A DNA stretch of 64,000 bases from an uncultured Phycisphaerales bacterium (GCA_903929885.1 CAIYWI010000092.1:1-64000), one strand, 5' to 3'; counted from the stretch's first letter, positions 1 through 12,535 are shown. Numbers and translations are program-made. Notes: generated by a model from the sequence alone, not told the origin.

Positions 1-1251
1 ATGGTGGAAGGCGACTTCATCCGCGTCGCGGCGATGAGCGGCACCGACCGCGTCGATCGCACCGCCGCGGCCATCGGCCCCCTCGAGGCCGTGATGGAGG
101 AATGTGCCGCCCAGGACGCGGAGGTGATCTTCCCGCAGGCGGCCGACATCGAACCGGCGCTTCGCCGCGTGACCCGCGAGCACGAGCGTTTCTCTTCACA
201 ACTCGGCCCGTGTGCGATGCTGAGTCTGCCGCTGCGGGTCGAAGGTGGCATCGTCGGCGTGGTGGTGCTCGAGCGAGAGCCGGCCGACCCATTGCCGCTG
301 CCCGCGGCGGCGTTGCTGCGGCTCATCGCCGAGACGATCGGCCCCGCCCTCTGGACGCGGCGGATGGCCGACCGCGGCGTCTGGGCGGTGGCCCGCGACC
401 GCGCGGGCGACACGGCCCGGTCGCTGGTGGGCCCGAGCCACACAGGCCTGAAACTGCTGGGCATCGCGATCCTGGCCGTGCTGGTGCTCAGCGCGGTGGT
501 GCCGGTGCCGGCCCGCGTGAGCGCGCCGGCAGGCGTGAAGGCCGCCGCGGCTCGCACGGTGTCGCCTCCGTTCTCCGGGTACCTCGCGAAGGTGCTCGTC
601 CGCCCCGGCGACCGAGTGACGGCGGGACAGCCCGTGGCGGAGATGGACACGACCGACCTGCGGCTCCAACTCGCGCAGGCGCAGGGCGAGCTCGGATCCT
701 CGCGCACGCAGCGCGACGAGGCGTTGGGCCGGGGCGACCTGGCGAAGGTGGCGCAGTACGACGCCGAAAGCCGCAAGGCCGAGGCGACCATCGACCTGCT
801 CGAGGCGCATCTCCGCCGCGCCGCCATCGCCTCGCCCGTCGACGGCGTGGTGGGACGGGGCGATCTCGAGCAGTTCGTGCGGGCTCGCGTCGAGCCCAAT
901 CAGCCCCTCTTCGAGATCATCACCGACCGCAACGTGACGGTGGCGTACGTCGACGAGCGCGACATTCAGCGCGTGCGAGTCGGCCAATCCGGACGTTTCG
1001 TGAGCAAGGCGCTCCCGGGCGAGGCCCTCGACGTGAACGTGGCGAGGATCACGCCCGTCGCCGAGCCCCACGAGGGGACCAACGCCTATCAGGTCGAACT
1101 CACACTCGGCGAGGGCGGCGACGCCTCGGTCCTCGGCTCGCTTCGCCCCGGCATGACCGGCAAGGTGCGGCTCGATGACGGCTGGACGACGCCTCTGGCC
1201 TCCTTCGCCCGTCCGCTGGTCGACGAGGCCCGCCTGCGGCTGTGGTGGTGA
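1..1251 (+). CDS. HlyD-family membrane-fusion protein with GAF-like N-terminal region (5' end outside window)
   Basis: The reading frame is open from the first base, so the true N-terminus probably lies upstream; 416 residues are visible. Residues about 1-120 look like the end of a GAF-type sensory fold (hydrophobic strands ending in a core such as GGIVGVVVLE). A single membrane helix follows at about 150-170. Then comes a biotinyl-lipoyl hairpin half (PPFSGYLAKVLVRPGDRV), a coiled-coil stretch about 215-265, and the matching half (IASPVDGVVGRGDL) with a C-terminal beta-barrel domain. That is the layout of periplasmic adaptor (membrane-fusion) proteins, which link inner-membrane exporters to the outer envelope. 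The stop codon lies 8 bases before the ATG of the M50-HlyD gene, and the SecA-like ATPase follows, so the three are probably co-transcribed. No ABC or RND transporter is seen beside it. Family assignment is firm; the GAF call is tentative. Confidence 0.82.
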   Translation: MVEGDFIRVAAMSGTDRVDRTAAAIGPLEAVMEECAAQDAEVIFPQAADIEPALRRVTREHERFSSQLGPCAMLSLPLRVEGGIVGVVVLEREPADPLPLPAAALLRLIAETIGPALWTRRMADRGVWAVARDRAGDTARSLVGPSHTGLKLLGIAILAVLVLSAVVPVPARVSAPAGVKAAAARTVSPPFSGYLAKVLVRPGDRVTAGQPVAEMDTTDLRLQLAQAQGELGSSRTQRDEALGRGDLAKVAQYDAESRKAEATIDLLEAHLRRAAIASPVDGVVGRGDLEQFVRARVEPNQPLFEIITDRNVTVAYVDERDIQRVRVGQSGRFVSKALPGEALDVNVARITPVAEPHEGTNAYQVELTLGEGGDASVLGSLRPGMTGKVRLDDGWTTPLASFARPLVDEARLRLWW

Positions 1252-1259
1252 AGGTCGCG

Positions 1260-3479
1260 ATGACGCAGCTTCCCTCCATCCTCCGCCCCGACGTCTCCTC
1301 GTCGTTCAGCGACCTGTGGTATCGCGTGGGACCGACCCGCCCGCGTCTGGCCTCGCACGCGCAGCTCACGCCGCAGGTCTTCGGCGAGCGCCGCGTCCAT
1401 GTCGTGGAAGATCCCGCGGGCGGGGGCTTCTATCGCGTCAGCGAAGCGGCGTACGCCTTCATCGGCCTGCTCGACGGGCGTTGCACGGTCGACGAGGCGT
1501 GGAAAGCCTGCTGCGTGCAACTCGGCGACGATGCCCCGACGCAGAAAGAGTGCATCGACGTGCTCAGCCGCCTGCAGTACTACGGGCTGCTCAGCGGCGA
1601 CCAACCCCTCGCGGCCGACATGATCGGCCGCCGCATGGAGGAGATCGATCGACGCCGTCGCCAGCGTCGCTGGGGCGGAGGCTTGTCGGTGACGCTTCCC
1701 TTGTTCAACCCCGACCGGGTGCTGGGCCGCATCGCCTACCTGTTGCGACCGCTGTTCGGCGTGTGGGGACTGGCGATCTACCTGCTGACGCTCGCCATCG
1801 CGTTGCTGCATCTCGTGCCTCGCCATGCCGCGTTGGCGGATCAGTTCGCGGGCGTGCTCGATCCGACGAATCTCGTGTGGATGGGGGTCATCTTCATCCT
1901 GCTGCGGGCGTGGCACGAGTTCGGGCACGCAGCGGCATGCAAGGCGCTGGGCGGCCGCTGCACCGAGGTGGGCCTGATGCTCGTGGCCTTCCTCTTTCCC
2001 TTTCCGTATTGCGACGCCTCGAGCGCGTGGCGTTTCCCCTCGGTGCGAAGCCGCGTCATCGTCTCGGCGGCCGGCATGCTCTTCGAGACATTCGTCGCCG
2101 CGCTCGCGGCGATCTTGTGGTCGCACCTGTCGAACGAAGCCGCGAGCGCCAAGGCGCTGCTCTTCAACGTGATGCTCATCTCGGGCGTGACGACGATCGT
2201 CTTCAACGCCAACCCGCTGCTGCGGTACGACGGGTACTACATCCTTTCGGACCTCACCGGCCTCGCCAACCTCGCGCAACGCTCGATGGAACTCTCGCGG
2301 TTCCTGCTACTGCGGCGCGTCTTCAAGGTCGCCAGCGTGCGACCTCCCGCCATCGACGGCATGGGCCAGTTCTGGCTGCTGACGGGCTATCACCTCTTGG
2401 CGACGCCCTATCGCCTGCTCGTCACCGCCACCATCGTGCTGGCGCTGTGGACCGACGATCGTTACCTCACGGTGGGCGCGGTCATCGCCGTCGTGGCGGC
2501 GTGCGTCTGGCTGGTGTGGCCCGCGCTCAAGGGATTGGGATTCCTCATCGGTTCGCCGACGCTGCTGGGTCGCCGCGCCCGTGCCGCCACCATCTCCGCA
2601 GCCGCCATCGGCGCGGTGCTTGTGGTGCTGCTGATGGTGCCGCTGCCAAGCCCGACCTACGCGACGGGCACGCTCGAGCCCGTGACAGTCGAGCCCATCC
2701 GTCCTCGCGAGGACGGTTTCGTCGAGCGAATCTTCGTCACGGAAGGGCAGGCGGTGCGGGCGGGCGACGCGATCCTGCAGCTTCGCAACGACGAAGCGCA
2801 CGCGGAGTCGCTTCGGGCGCAGGCGGACCTCGATCGAGCCCGCGCCGCCAGCGATGCGGCGGCGGAGCGAAGCGGCGCTGAACAGACCATCGCACGCTTC
2901 CGCGTGACGCAGGCAACCGAGACCCTCGCTCGCGCCACGCAGCGCGTCGAGGCGTTGATGATCCGCGCCGAGCGCGACGGACGCATCTGTCCACCACCCT
3001 CGGCCACGACGCGACTGGCCGATCTCGAGGGTCGATTTGTCGCCAAGGGCACGCTGATCGGGCTCGTCAGCGCGACCGATCGGCTCGTGGTCCGTTGCCT
3101 CGTAAGCGATCGCGACCATGCGTACATCTTCGGCGATCAGCCCTTGGACCGCGTGCCCACCACCTTCCGCGTGAAGGGCGCGGCGGGCGACGAGCGTGTC
3201 GCCGTCGTGACCCGGGCCACGCCGGCCGCCACCGTCGAGGTGGCGCAGGCCTCGCTCACCACCCTCGCCGGCGGCGAGGTGCAACTCGATCCGTCCGATC
3301 CCGACAAGCGGACGTCGCTCACGCCTCAGTTCACGGTCGAACTGGCCCCCACGGAGGCCAACGCATCGTGGCAGGCGGGGCTTCGCACACGCGTTCGCTT
3401 CGAAACGCCCTCGCAACCGCTGGCGGCCACGTGGTGGCGCAAGGCGCGGCAGTACCTTTCCGACCGCACCCGAACCTGA
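1260..3479 (+). CDS. M50-family (site-2-protease-like) membrane metalloprotease fused to HlyD-type domains
   Basis: A protein of 739 residues if it starts at ATG 1260 (GAAGG lies just upstream); in-frame GTG codons at 1242-1248 are alternatives that overlap the previous gene. Residues about 40-115 resemble a PqqD-like domain. Several membrane helices follow, with the zinc motif HEFGH at 219-223 and the distal ligand motif NPLLRYDGYY at 318-327, both complete, so an active M50 protease is expected. Helices continue to about residue 465. The C-terminal third is soluble, with a lipoyl half-motif (REDGFVERIFVTEGQAV), an alanine/arginine-rich coiled coil and a beta domain, as in HlyD adaptors. M50 proteases cleave substrates within or near the membrane; joining one to an adaptor suggests coupled processing and export (inference). 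It sits between the HlyD-type gene and the SecA-like gene, 8 bp from each. Confidence 0.85.
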   Translation: MTQLPSILRPDVSSSFSDLWYRVGPTRPRLASHAQLTPQVFGERRVHVVEDPAGGGFYRVSEAAYAFIGLLDGRCTVDEAWKACCVQLGDDAPTQKECIDVLSRLQYYGLLSGDQPLAADMIGRRMEEIDRRRRQRRWGGGLSVTLPLFNPDRVLGRIAYLLRPLFGVWGLAIYLLTLAIALLHLVPRHAALADQFAGVLDPTNLVWMGVIFILLRAWHEFGHAAACKALGGRCTEVGLMLVAFLFPFPYCDASSAWRFPSVRSRVIVSAAGMLFETFVAALAAILWSHLSNEAASAKALLFNVMLISGVTTIVFNANPLLRYDGYYILSDLTGLANLAQRSMELSRFLLLRRVFKVASVRPPAIDGMGQFWLLTGYHLLATPYRLLVTATIVLALWTDDRYLTVGAVIAVVAACVWLVWPALKGLGFLIGSPTLLGRRARAATISAAAIGAVLVVLLMVPLPSPTYATGTLEPVTVEPIRPREDGFVERIFVTEGQAVRAGDAILQLRNDEAHAESLRAQADLDRARAASDAAAERSGAEQTIARFRVTQATETLARATQRVEALMIRAERDGRICPPPSATTRLADLEGRFVAKGTLIGLVSATDRLVVRCLVSDRDHAYIFGDQPLDRVPTTFRVKGAAGDERVAVVTRATPAATVEVAQASLTTLAGGEVQLDPSDPDKRTSLTPQFTVELAPTEANASWQAGLRTRVRFETPSQPLAATWWRKARQYLSDRTRT

Positions 3480-3487
3480 CCCAGCGC

Positions 3488-5533
3488 GTGAACCCGCGGC
3501 CCTCCCAACTCCCCGAAGGCGTTCCCGAGCGTGCCGCCGCCTTGGACGCGGCTGATCACGCCATGCTCGCCACCGGCACTCGCCTGTGGCGAGGGCTCGG
3601 TCGACCCCTCGCTCGAACTGCTCCCACCAAGGGACTCGACGTATTGGGCGAGCGACTGCTGGGTCGCCTTCGCCAACGTCACCTGCGAGGGCTGCCATGG
3701 GCACGGGCACGGGCCATCATCGCGGCGGCCCAGGGCTTGGCCTCGCACTCGGAGGCGGCCTTCGACGAGCGCATCCAGGCCGCGAGGGCGATGGCGATGA
3801 TGCGCCGCGACGACGCGGAGACGGTCGATCTGGCCTTTGCCGTGGCCTATGAGGCGATCCGCCGCGAGATCGGCCTGAAACTGCACGAGGAACAGGTGCT
3901 CGGAGCGCTCGCGTTGGCGTCTGGATGCTGCGCCGAACTGGCCACCGGCGAAGGCAAGACCGTCACGGCGATCCTGCCCGCCGCCCTCGAGGGGTGGACA
4001 GGCCGCGGCGTGCACGTCATCACCGTCAACGACTACCTGGCGCGTCGCGATGCGCAAACCACCTCGCCCGCGTATCACCGGCTGGGCATCTCGGTGGGCG
4101 TGGTGCAGGAGTCGACGACCCCCGACGGACGCATCAAGGCGTATGCCGCGGACGTGACCTATGCGTCGGACAAGCAGGTGATTTTCGATCACCTGCGCGA
4201 CCGTCTGGCCGCGCCGGCCTCGCCTCGCCTGAGCGGCCTGCTGCTCGACGGCCTGCTCGGCACGGGCGGCCAGTGGGCCGGACGCGTGGTGCAGCGGGGC
4301 CAGAACGCGGCGATCATCGACGAGGCCGACTCGGTGCTCATCGACGAAGCCGTGACGCCCGCCATCATCAGTCTGCCGGGCGAGGCGGGCGAGTTGACGG
4401 CGGGCCTGCGCATCGCCTCGGCCATCGCCGCATCGTGGCAGGAAGGCCGCGAGTACGTCTCGGACCAGCGCCTTCGCACCATCACGCTGACGCCCGAAGG
4501 GCACGCATCGTTGGCCGAACACGCCTCCGACCTGCCCCCTTTCTGGGCAGGGCCGCGGCGTAGCGAGGAACTGCTCGTGCAGGCCCTCACGGCCCGCGTG
4601 CTGCACCGACTCGGCGAGGACTACGTCGTCACCGACGGCAAGGTGATGATCGTGGATCGCTCGACCGGACGCATCCTCCCCGGCCGCCAGTGGCAACTCG
4701 GGCTGCACCAGGCCGTCGAGGTGAAGGAGGGCCTTGAGCCCACCGCCCCCACGCACGTGGCGGCACGAAGCAGCTATCAGGGCTTCTTCCAACGCTACGC
4801 GCGACTCGCGGGCATGTCGGGCACCGCCCGCGAGGTGGCCGACGAGTTGTGGCGCTGGTATCGCCTTCCCGTCGTCGCCGTCCCCACCCATAAGCCCGTG
4901 GCGAGGAGGGTGACGCCCGATCGCTTCTTCGCGACCCAGGCGGAGAAACTCGAGGCAGCGGCCTCGCGTGCGGCTGAACACCATCGGGCCGGTCGTCCCG
5001 TGCTGCTGGGCGCATGGAGCGTGACGACGTCGGAGTCGGTCTCGGACCTGCTGACGCGAGCGGGCGTCGATCATCGCGTGCTCAACGCCGTTCGCGAGGA
5101 CGAGGAAGCCGCCATCGTCGAGCGTGCCGGCGACGAGGGCGCGGTGACGGTGGCGACCAACATGGCCGGCCGCGGCACCGACATCCGGCTCTCGGCCAAG
5201 GCCCGCGACGCGGGCGGCCTGGTCGTCATCGCCACCGAACGTCACGACGAGGCCCGCGTCGATCGTCAGTTGGCCGGTCGCGCCGGCCGCCAGGGCGACC
5301 CGGGCGTGGTTGAGGTCTTCGCCTCGCTGGAAGACCGATTGGTGACCCAGAACGGCCTTTCGCCCCTCCGCTGGCTGGCGCGTCACACCCGAGGGTCCAT
5401 CCGCACGTTGGTCTGCCGCGTGCTCTGGTGGCAATCGCAGGCGGCGGCGACCCGCAAGTGGGCGACGATTCGCGACCAGGTGGCCCAGGCCGACGCGTGG
5501 CTGTCGATGGCGATGCACGACACGTCGAGGTGA
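3488..5533 (+). CDS. SecA-like translocase ATPase, shortened
   Basis: Start taken as GTG 3488, 8 bases after the M50 gene stops; the frame stays open upstream inside that gene, but those residues are not SecA-like. It gives 681 residues. Visible SecA signatures are the Walker A motif ATGEGKT (about 152-158), the NDYLARRD block, a DEAD-type Walker B (IIDEADSVLIDEA, about 277-289), TNMAGRGTDI and AGRAGRQGDPG in the second motor half. Canonical SecA is about 830-950 residues. Here the chain ends about 80 residues after the GRQGDPG block, so most of the scaffold, wing and two-helix-finger region and the zinc-binding tail are missing. It is therefore unlikely to be the housekeeping SecA and may be a specialised motor for its neighbours' substrates (inference). 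The last gene of the HlyD/M50/SecA-like cassette. Confidence 0.85.
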   Translation: MNPRPSQLPEGVPERAAALDAADHAMLATGTRLWRGLGRPLARTAPTKGLDVLGERLLGRLRQRHLRGLPWARARAIIAAAQGLASHSEAAFDERIQAARAMAMMRRDDAETVDLAFAVAYEAIRREIGLKLHEEQVLGALALASGCCAELATGEGKTVTAILPAALEGWTGRGVHVITVNDYLARRDAQTTSPAYHRLGISVGVVQESTTPDGRIKAYAADVTYASDKQVIFDHLRDRLAAPASPRLSGLLLDGLLGTGGQWAGRVVQRGQNAAIIDEADSVLIDEAVTPAIISLPGEAGELTAGLRIASAIAASWQEGREYVSDQRLRTITLTPEGHASLAEHASDLPPFWAGPRRSEELLVQALTARVLHRLGEDYVVTDGKVMIVDRSTGRILPGRQWQLGLHQAVEVKEGLEPTAPTHVAARSSYQGFFQRYARLAGMSGTAREVADELWRWYRLPVVAVPTHKPVARRVTPDRFFATQAEKLEAAASRAAEHHRAGRPVLLGAWSVTTSESVSDLLTRAGVDHRVLNAVREDEEAAIVERAGDEGAVTVATNMAGRGTDIRLSAKARDAGGLVVIATERHDEARVDRQLAGRAGRQGDPGVVEVFASLEDRLVTQNGLSPLRWLARHTRGSIRTLVCRVLWWQSQAAATRKWATIRDQVAQADAWLSMAMHDTSR

Positions 5534-5565
5534 TGGCCGAGGCCCCTTCGCCCATCCGGGGCGAA

Positions 5566-5764
5566 CCAGGCGTAGCCGTGGTGCGCTGCCCGGCTCTGCG
5601 GGCGAGCCCACGGCCGCGCGCCGCATCGCGGCGGCGATCGACGAATCTCGACGCACGCCCTGCACGCCAACGCCGATGCCGCACGGATTGATCGACACGC
5701 GTTCGAACGCACCGGTCCGTGGGCTTGCTCGCAAAGCCTCGCGGCGCACCACGGCTACGGCTGG
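5566..5764. repeat. Inverted-repeat element, copy 1
   Basis: Two 48-base arms, 5566-5613 and 5717-5764, are inverted copies of each other with about 41 of 48 positions matching; they enclose 103 bases with no convincing gene. A core shared by both arms is GTAGCCGTGGTGCGC. The arm is clearly related to the arms of the element at 26171-26443 (about 36 of 42 positions in the best alignment). It fills the gap between the SecA-like gene and uvrA. It could be a small non-autonomous mobile element or a folded RNA or DNA structure between genes; no transposase is present. Confidence 0.6.
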
Positions 5765-5807
5765 CATGCCCTTGCGGGCGGCAGGAGGGATGCGCGCCGC
5801 CCTTCGC

Positions 5808-8975
<3,168 letters not shown>

Positions 8976-9008
8976 GTCGCCCGCTTCGAGACTCGGCCGT
9001 CGCCCGAT

Positions 9009-9971
9009 TCACCCTGCGTCGTTGCACGAGCGAATCAGCGTGTCGGCCCGGGCCTCGAAGGTGCCAACCTCGGCCAGCCGAGCCAGGCAGCGGTCGGCAT
9101 GAGACTGATAGGCCGCCGGATCGCGAAGGAGCTCTCGCACATGCCCCGCCGGATCGCGTTCCGAGAGGGCGATCACCGGATCGAAGCCGAAGAGGTCTCG
9201 AAGTTCGGCCGGCGACTGCCCCACCGCCAAGGCACCGCAGCCGATGGTCTCGAGGTAGCGCTGGGTCATCGTCTCGACGCGTTCGGACGCCGCGGCGTGA
9301 TGCGTCACCGATCTGGGATGGCAGATCGACACCACGGTGTCGCCCATGGCCCGGTACAGGTCGTCAAGCCCCGCGAAGATGGGCGTCGAGGAGTCCTTGG
9401 CGGAAAAGACGTGTCGGAACCCCGAGAGGCCGGCCCGAAGGGCTTCGTGCACGGGCGCGTGCTTGCGGCCCATCTCCATCACGTGGATGGCTCGCGCGGC
9501 CAGCGGCTTGCCCGGGTGAAACTTGGAGGGATCGCACGCCTCGGGCAGCCAGCGGGCGTCGAGCGAGGGGATGCGTCGCTGGAGGGCGGCCATGGCATCG
9601 CGGGCGCTGAAGAAGGCGAGCCGCACGCGGTGGCGTTCGAGGAGTCTCGCCCAGCGGTCGAACTGCTCAGGCCAACAGTCGAAGATGAAGGGCACCACCT
9701 CGTGGAAGCACGACACCGGGAACAGCGTGGCTTCGCTGGCCCAGGTCACCGTGACAACCACGCGCGGCCCCGTGCGGCGCCAGAGCGGGCGAGCAAGCCC
9801 CAGCTTGCCGGCGAGCCGGGCCACGCGCCGGGCTGCTGCCGACCGCTGGAAGTGCACGGGCACGACGCCCCGGGCCACCAGCGCCCGCTGGAGGCCCTTT
9901 TGGAGCAGGTTGAGCCCCGTTTCGGGCTCGTCGTTCATCGCCACCAGAAGCTCGCCCCGCACGCCTGTCAT
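9009..9971 (-). CDS. Glycosyltransferase, CgeB-like / group 1 type
   Basis: A predicted soluble protein of 320 residues with a two-lobed glycosyltransferase pattern. The N-terminal lobe contains [19 protein letters not shown] and a segment reading [12 protein letters not shown]. The C-terminal lobe has [19 protein letters not shown], the [18 protein letters not shown] block and a final HVRELLRDP segment, as in CgeB/SpmB-like transferases that use nucleotide sugars. The acceptor is not evident. The start at 9971 ([10 protein letters not shown]) was preferred over an upstream in-frame ATG at 10022, because the extra 17 residues look non-coding. It runs divergently from pdhB and upstream of uvrA. 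No other polysaccharide genes are nearby. Confidence 0.7.
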   Translation of the reverse strand: MTGVRGELLVAMNDEPETGLNLLQKGLQRALVARGVVPVHFQRSAAARRVARLAGKLGLARPLWRRTGPRVVVTVTWASEATLFPVSCFHEVVPFIFDCWPEQFDRWARLLERHRVRLAFFSARDAMAALQRRIPSLDARWLPEACDPSKFHPGKPLAARAIHVMEMGRKHAPVHEALRAGLSGFRHVFSAKDSSTPIFAGLDDLYRAMGDTVVSICHPRSVTHHAAASERVETMTQRYLETIGCGALAVGQSPAELRDLFGFDPVIALSERDPAGHVRELLRDPAAYQSHADRCLARLAEVGTFEARADTLIRSCNDAG

Positions 9972-10072
9972 GGTTGGGCCTTGGATCGGCGTTTGGGGGC
10001 GTGCTCCTGCACGGCAGGGCATCCTCAGCGGGCCCGGCGACGAACCACATGCCCTCGCCTCCGCCTGCGACC

Positions 10073-10078
10073 TATCAT
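10073..10078 (+). promoter_or_regulatory. Candidate -10 element of pdhB
   Basis: TATCAT, inside CCTATCATCT, about 50 bases before the pdhB start. The same 10-base string occurs upstream of pdhA (39618-39627). No good -35 hexamer is seen. Confidence 0.4.
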
Positions 10079-10127
10079 CTCAGCCCCGTAGCTCACGATC
10101 CGATCACAACCCGAACAGGTGTTCACC

Positions 10128-11162
10128 ATGCCCGCCCTTGTCACCGAGCTGCCCGACTTCACCAAGCCCCTGCCCTCTCGCGAGGGCGACCGCGTCATCC
10201 AGTTCCGCGAAGCGCTCCGTGAAGCGATGACCGAGGAGATGCGCCGCGACAAGCGGATGTTCCTCATGGGCGAGGAAGTGGCTCAGTACAACGGCGCGTA
10301 CAAGGTGTCGCAGGGCATGCTCGACGAGTTCGGGCCCAAGCGAATCATCGACGCCCCCATCTCGGAGAACGGCTTTGCGGGTCTGGCCGTCGGTGCGGCG
10401 ATGTACGGCCTTCGCCCCATCATCGAGTTCATGAGCTGGTCCTTCAGCCTCGTGGCGGCGGACCAGATCCTCAACAACGTCCCCAAGATGCTCTACATGT
10501 CCGGCGGCCAGTGGGGCTGCCCGGTCGTCTTCCGCGGCAACGACGGCGCGGGCGGCCAGCTCGGCTCCACGCACTCCTGGTGCGTCGAGGGTCTCTACAG
10601 CAACGTGCCGGGCATGAAGATCGCCATCCCCAGCTGCCCCTACGACGCCAAGGGCCTGCTCAAGACCGCCCTCCGCGAGCTTGATCCCGTCTTCTTCCTC
10701 GAGAGCGAGCGCATGCTGGGCGACAAGGCCCACGTGCCCGCCGAGGAGTACTACATCCCCTTCGGTCAGGCCGCCCTGCGTCGCGAGGGAGACGCCTGCA
10801 CGGTGGTGAGCTTCGGTCGCCCGGTGAACTTCTGCATCGAGGCCGCGGATGAACTCGCCAAGGAGGGCATCGCCGTCGATGTCCTCGACATGCGAACGAT
10901 CAAGCCCCTCGACATCGACTCGATCATCGCCAGCGTGCAGAAGACCGGCCGGGTGGTCGTCGTCGACCAGTGCTGGCCCTTCGCCAGCGTGGCCAGCGAA
11001 GTCGTGACGCAGGTGTGCGAGCGGTGCTTCGACTTCCTCGATCACCAGCCCGTCCGCGTCAACACCGACGACGTGCCCACGCCGTACGCCAAGAACCTCG
11101 AGATGGCCTACTTGCCCAACAAGGACAAGATCATCGCCGCGGTCCGCGGCACGCTGGCCTGA
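10128..11162 (+). CDS. pdhB: Pyruvate dehydrogenase E1 component, beta subunit
   Basis: With the alpha subunit it decarboxylates pyruvate using thiamine diphosphate and passes the acetyl group to E2. About 344 residues, typical for E1 beta. Visible family blocks are LMGEEVAQYNGAYKVSQGML, APISENGFAGLAVGAAMYGL, IEFMSWSFSLVAADQILNN, GGQLGSTHSW and the C-terminal block DVLDMRTIKPLDIDSI. ATG 10128 starts the sequence MPALVTELPD; GTG 10119 is an in-frame alternative. pdhC follows 40 bases downstream, evidently in one operon. The partner alpha subunit (pdhA) is encoded about 28 kb away at 39634, and E3 is not in the window. The E1 beta of a branched-chain 2-oxo acid complex is the main alternative, but the pdhA sequence favours pyruvate. 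Confidence 0.95.
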   Translation: MPALVTELPDFTKPLPSREGDRVIQFREALREAMTEEMRRDKRMFLMGEEVAQYNGAYKVSQGMLDEFGPKRIIDAPISENGFAGLAVGAAMYGLRPIIEFMSWSFSLVAADQILNNVPKMLYMSGGQWGCPVVFRGNDGAGGQLGSTHSWCVEGLYSNVPGMKIAIPSCPYDAKGLLKTALRELDPVFFLESERMLGDKAHVPAEEYYIPFGQAALRREGDACTVVSFGRPVNFCIEAADELAKEGIAVDVLDMRTIKPLDIDSIIASVQKTGRVVVVDQCWPFASVASEVVTQVCERCFDFLDHQPVRVNTDDVPTPYAKNLEMAYLPNKDKIIAAVRGTLA

Positions 11163-11202
11163 TCCCCTCCCCGACGCACGCCCACGCACGAGAGAACTTC
11201 CC

Positions 11203-12525
11203 ATGCCCGTCAAGATCGAAATGCCCCGCCTCTCCGACACGATGCAGGCCGGGACGGTCGTCAAGTGGAACGTCAAGGAAGGCGACAAGGTCAAGAGCGG
11301 CCAGGCCCTCGCCGACATCGAGACCGACAAGGCCACGATGGAGCTCCCCTGCTACGACGACGGCGTCGTCGCAGCGGTGCCCGTGCCTGCGGGCCAGAAC
11401 GTGCCCATCGGCACCGTGATCCTCGTGCTCGCACAGCCCGGCGAAGACCCCGCCGCGGTGAAGGCGCAGCTCGCCTCCGGTGGCGCGACCGCTCCGGCCA
11501 AGGCCGCGGCCGCTCCCGCCAAGGTCGCGGCCCCTGCGGCCGCCCCGGTGGCGGTCGGCACCGGCGCGTCGTCGCACGCTCCGGCCCACGCCAACGGACA
11601 CTCGCACGCCCCCTCGCGTGTCTTTGCGTCGCCCTTGGCCCGCAAGATCGCCGCGGACTCGGGCGTTGATCTGGGCGCCCTGCAGGGCAGCGGCCCCAGC
11701 GGCCGCATCATCCGTCGCGATGTGGAAGCCGCCCTCGCCGGCGGGGCCCCCGCGGCCGTCGCCACGCCCACCACGTACGTCGCTCCGCAGCTGAGCCCCA
11801 GCGGCACCAAGCTCGCGGGCAAGGTCGTGACCCTCTCGAACATGCGTCGCGTCATCGCGACCCGCCTGGTCGAGAGCAAGACCACCGTCCCCCACTACCA
11901 GGTCTCGGTCGACGTCGACATGGACGCGCTCATCAAGCTCCGCGGCGACCTCAACGAGCAACTCGCCTCGCAGGGCGTCAAGCTCAGCGTCAACGACTTC
12001 ATCGTTCGCGCGTGCGCCTTGGCGATGCACCAGCACCCGTACGTCAACTCCCGCTGGGTGCCCACGCCCGGTCAGGAGGCCATCGAGTTGCTCGCCGACG
12101 TGAACATCGGCGTGGCGATCTCTCTCCCCGAGGATCGCGGCGGCGGCCTCGTTGTCGCCACGCTCCGAAACGCCGACCAGACGGGCCTTCGCCAGATCTC
12201 CTCGCAGTCCAAGGCGCTCGCCGACAAGGCCCGCGCCAAGGGCCTCTCGCCCCAGGAGATGAGCGACTCGACCTTCACCATCTCCAACCTCGGGATGTTC
12301 GGCGTCTCGCACTTCACGGCGATCATCAACCCGCCCAACGCGGCCATCCTCGCGGTGGGCGCGGCGATCCAGAAGCCGGTCGTTCGCAACGGCCAGCTCG
12401 CCGTGGGTCATGTCATGAGCATGACGATGTCGAGCGATCACCGCATCATCGACGGCGCGATGGCCGCGGCCTATCTCGCGACGGTCAAGGGCCTGCTCGA
12501 GAAGCCCGCGACGTTGCTGGTGTGA
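11203..12525 (+). CDS. pdhC: Dihydrolipoamide acetyltransferase E2
   Basis: The core of the pyruvate dehydrogenase complex, moving the acetyl group from E1 to CoA on a swinging lipoyl arm. The 440 residues hold one lipoyl domain (residues 1-78, lipoylated Lys 43 in ETDKATME), an alanine/proline linker with a His-rich patch (about 80-138), an E3/E1-binding domain (about 139-178, FASPLARKIAADSGVDL) and the catalytic domain with the DHRIIDG motif near residue 410. A single lipoyl domain is at the short end for E2. It follows pdhB by 40 bp and ends 10 bp before the convergent BtpA-family gene, with no room for a separate terminator. Confidence 0.96.
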   Translation: MPVKIEMPRLSDTMQAGTVVKWNVKEGDKVKSGQALADIETDKATMELPCYDDGVVAAVPVPAGQNVPIGTVILVLAQPGEDPAAVKAQLASGGATAPAKAAAAPAKVAAPAAAPVAVGTGASSHAPAHANGHSHAPSRVFASPLARKIAADSGVDLGALQGSGPSGRIIRRDVEAALAGGAPAAVATPTTYVAPQLSPSGTKLAGKVVTLSNMRRVIATRLVESKTTVPHYQVSVDVDMDALIKLRGDLNEQLASQGVKLSVNDFIVRACALAMHQHPYVNSRWVPTPGQEAIELLADVNIGVAISLPEDRGGGLVVATLRNADQTGLRQISSQSKALADKARAKGLSPQEMSDSTFTISNLGMFGVSHFTAIINPPNAAILAVGAAIQKPVVRNGQLAVGHVMSMTMSSDHRIIDGAMAAAYLATVKGLLEKPATLLV

Positions 12526-12535
12526 TCGACACGGC

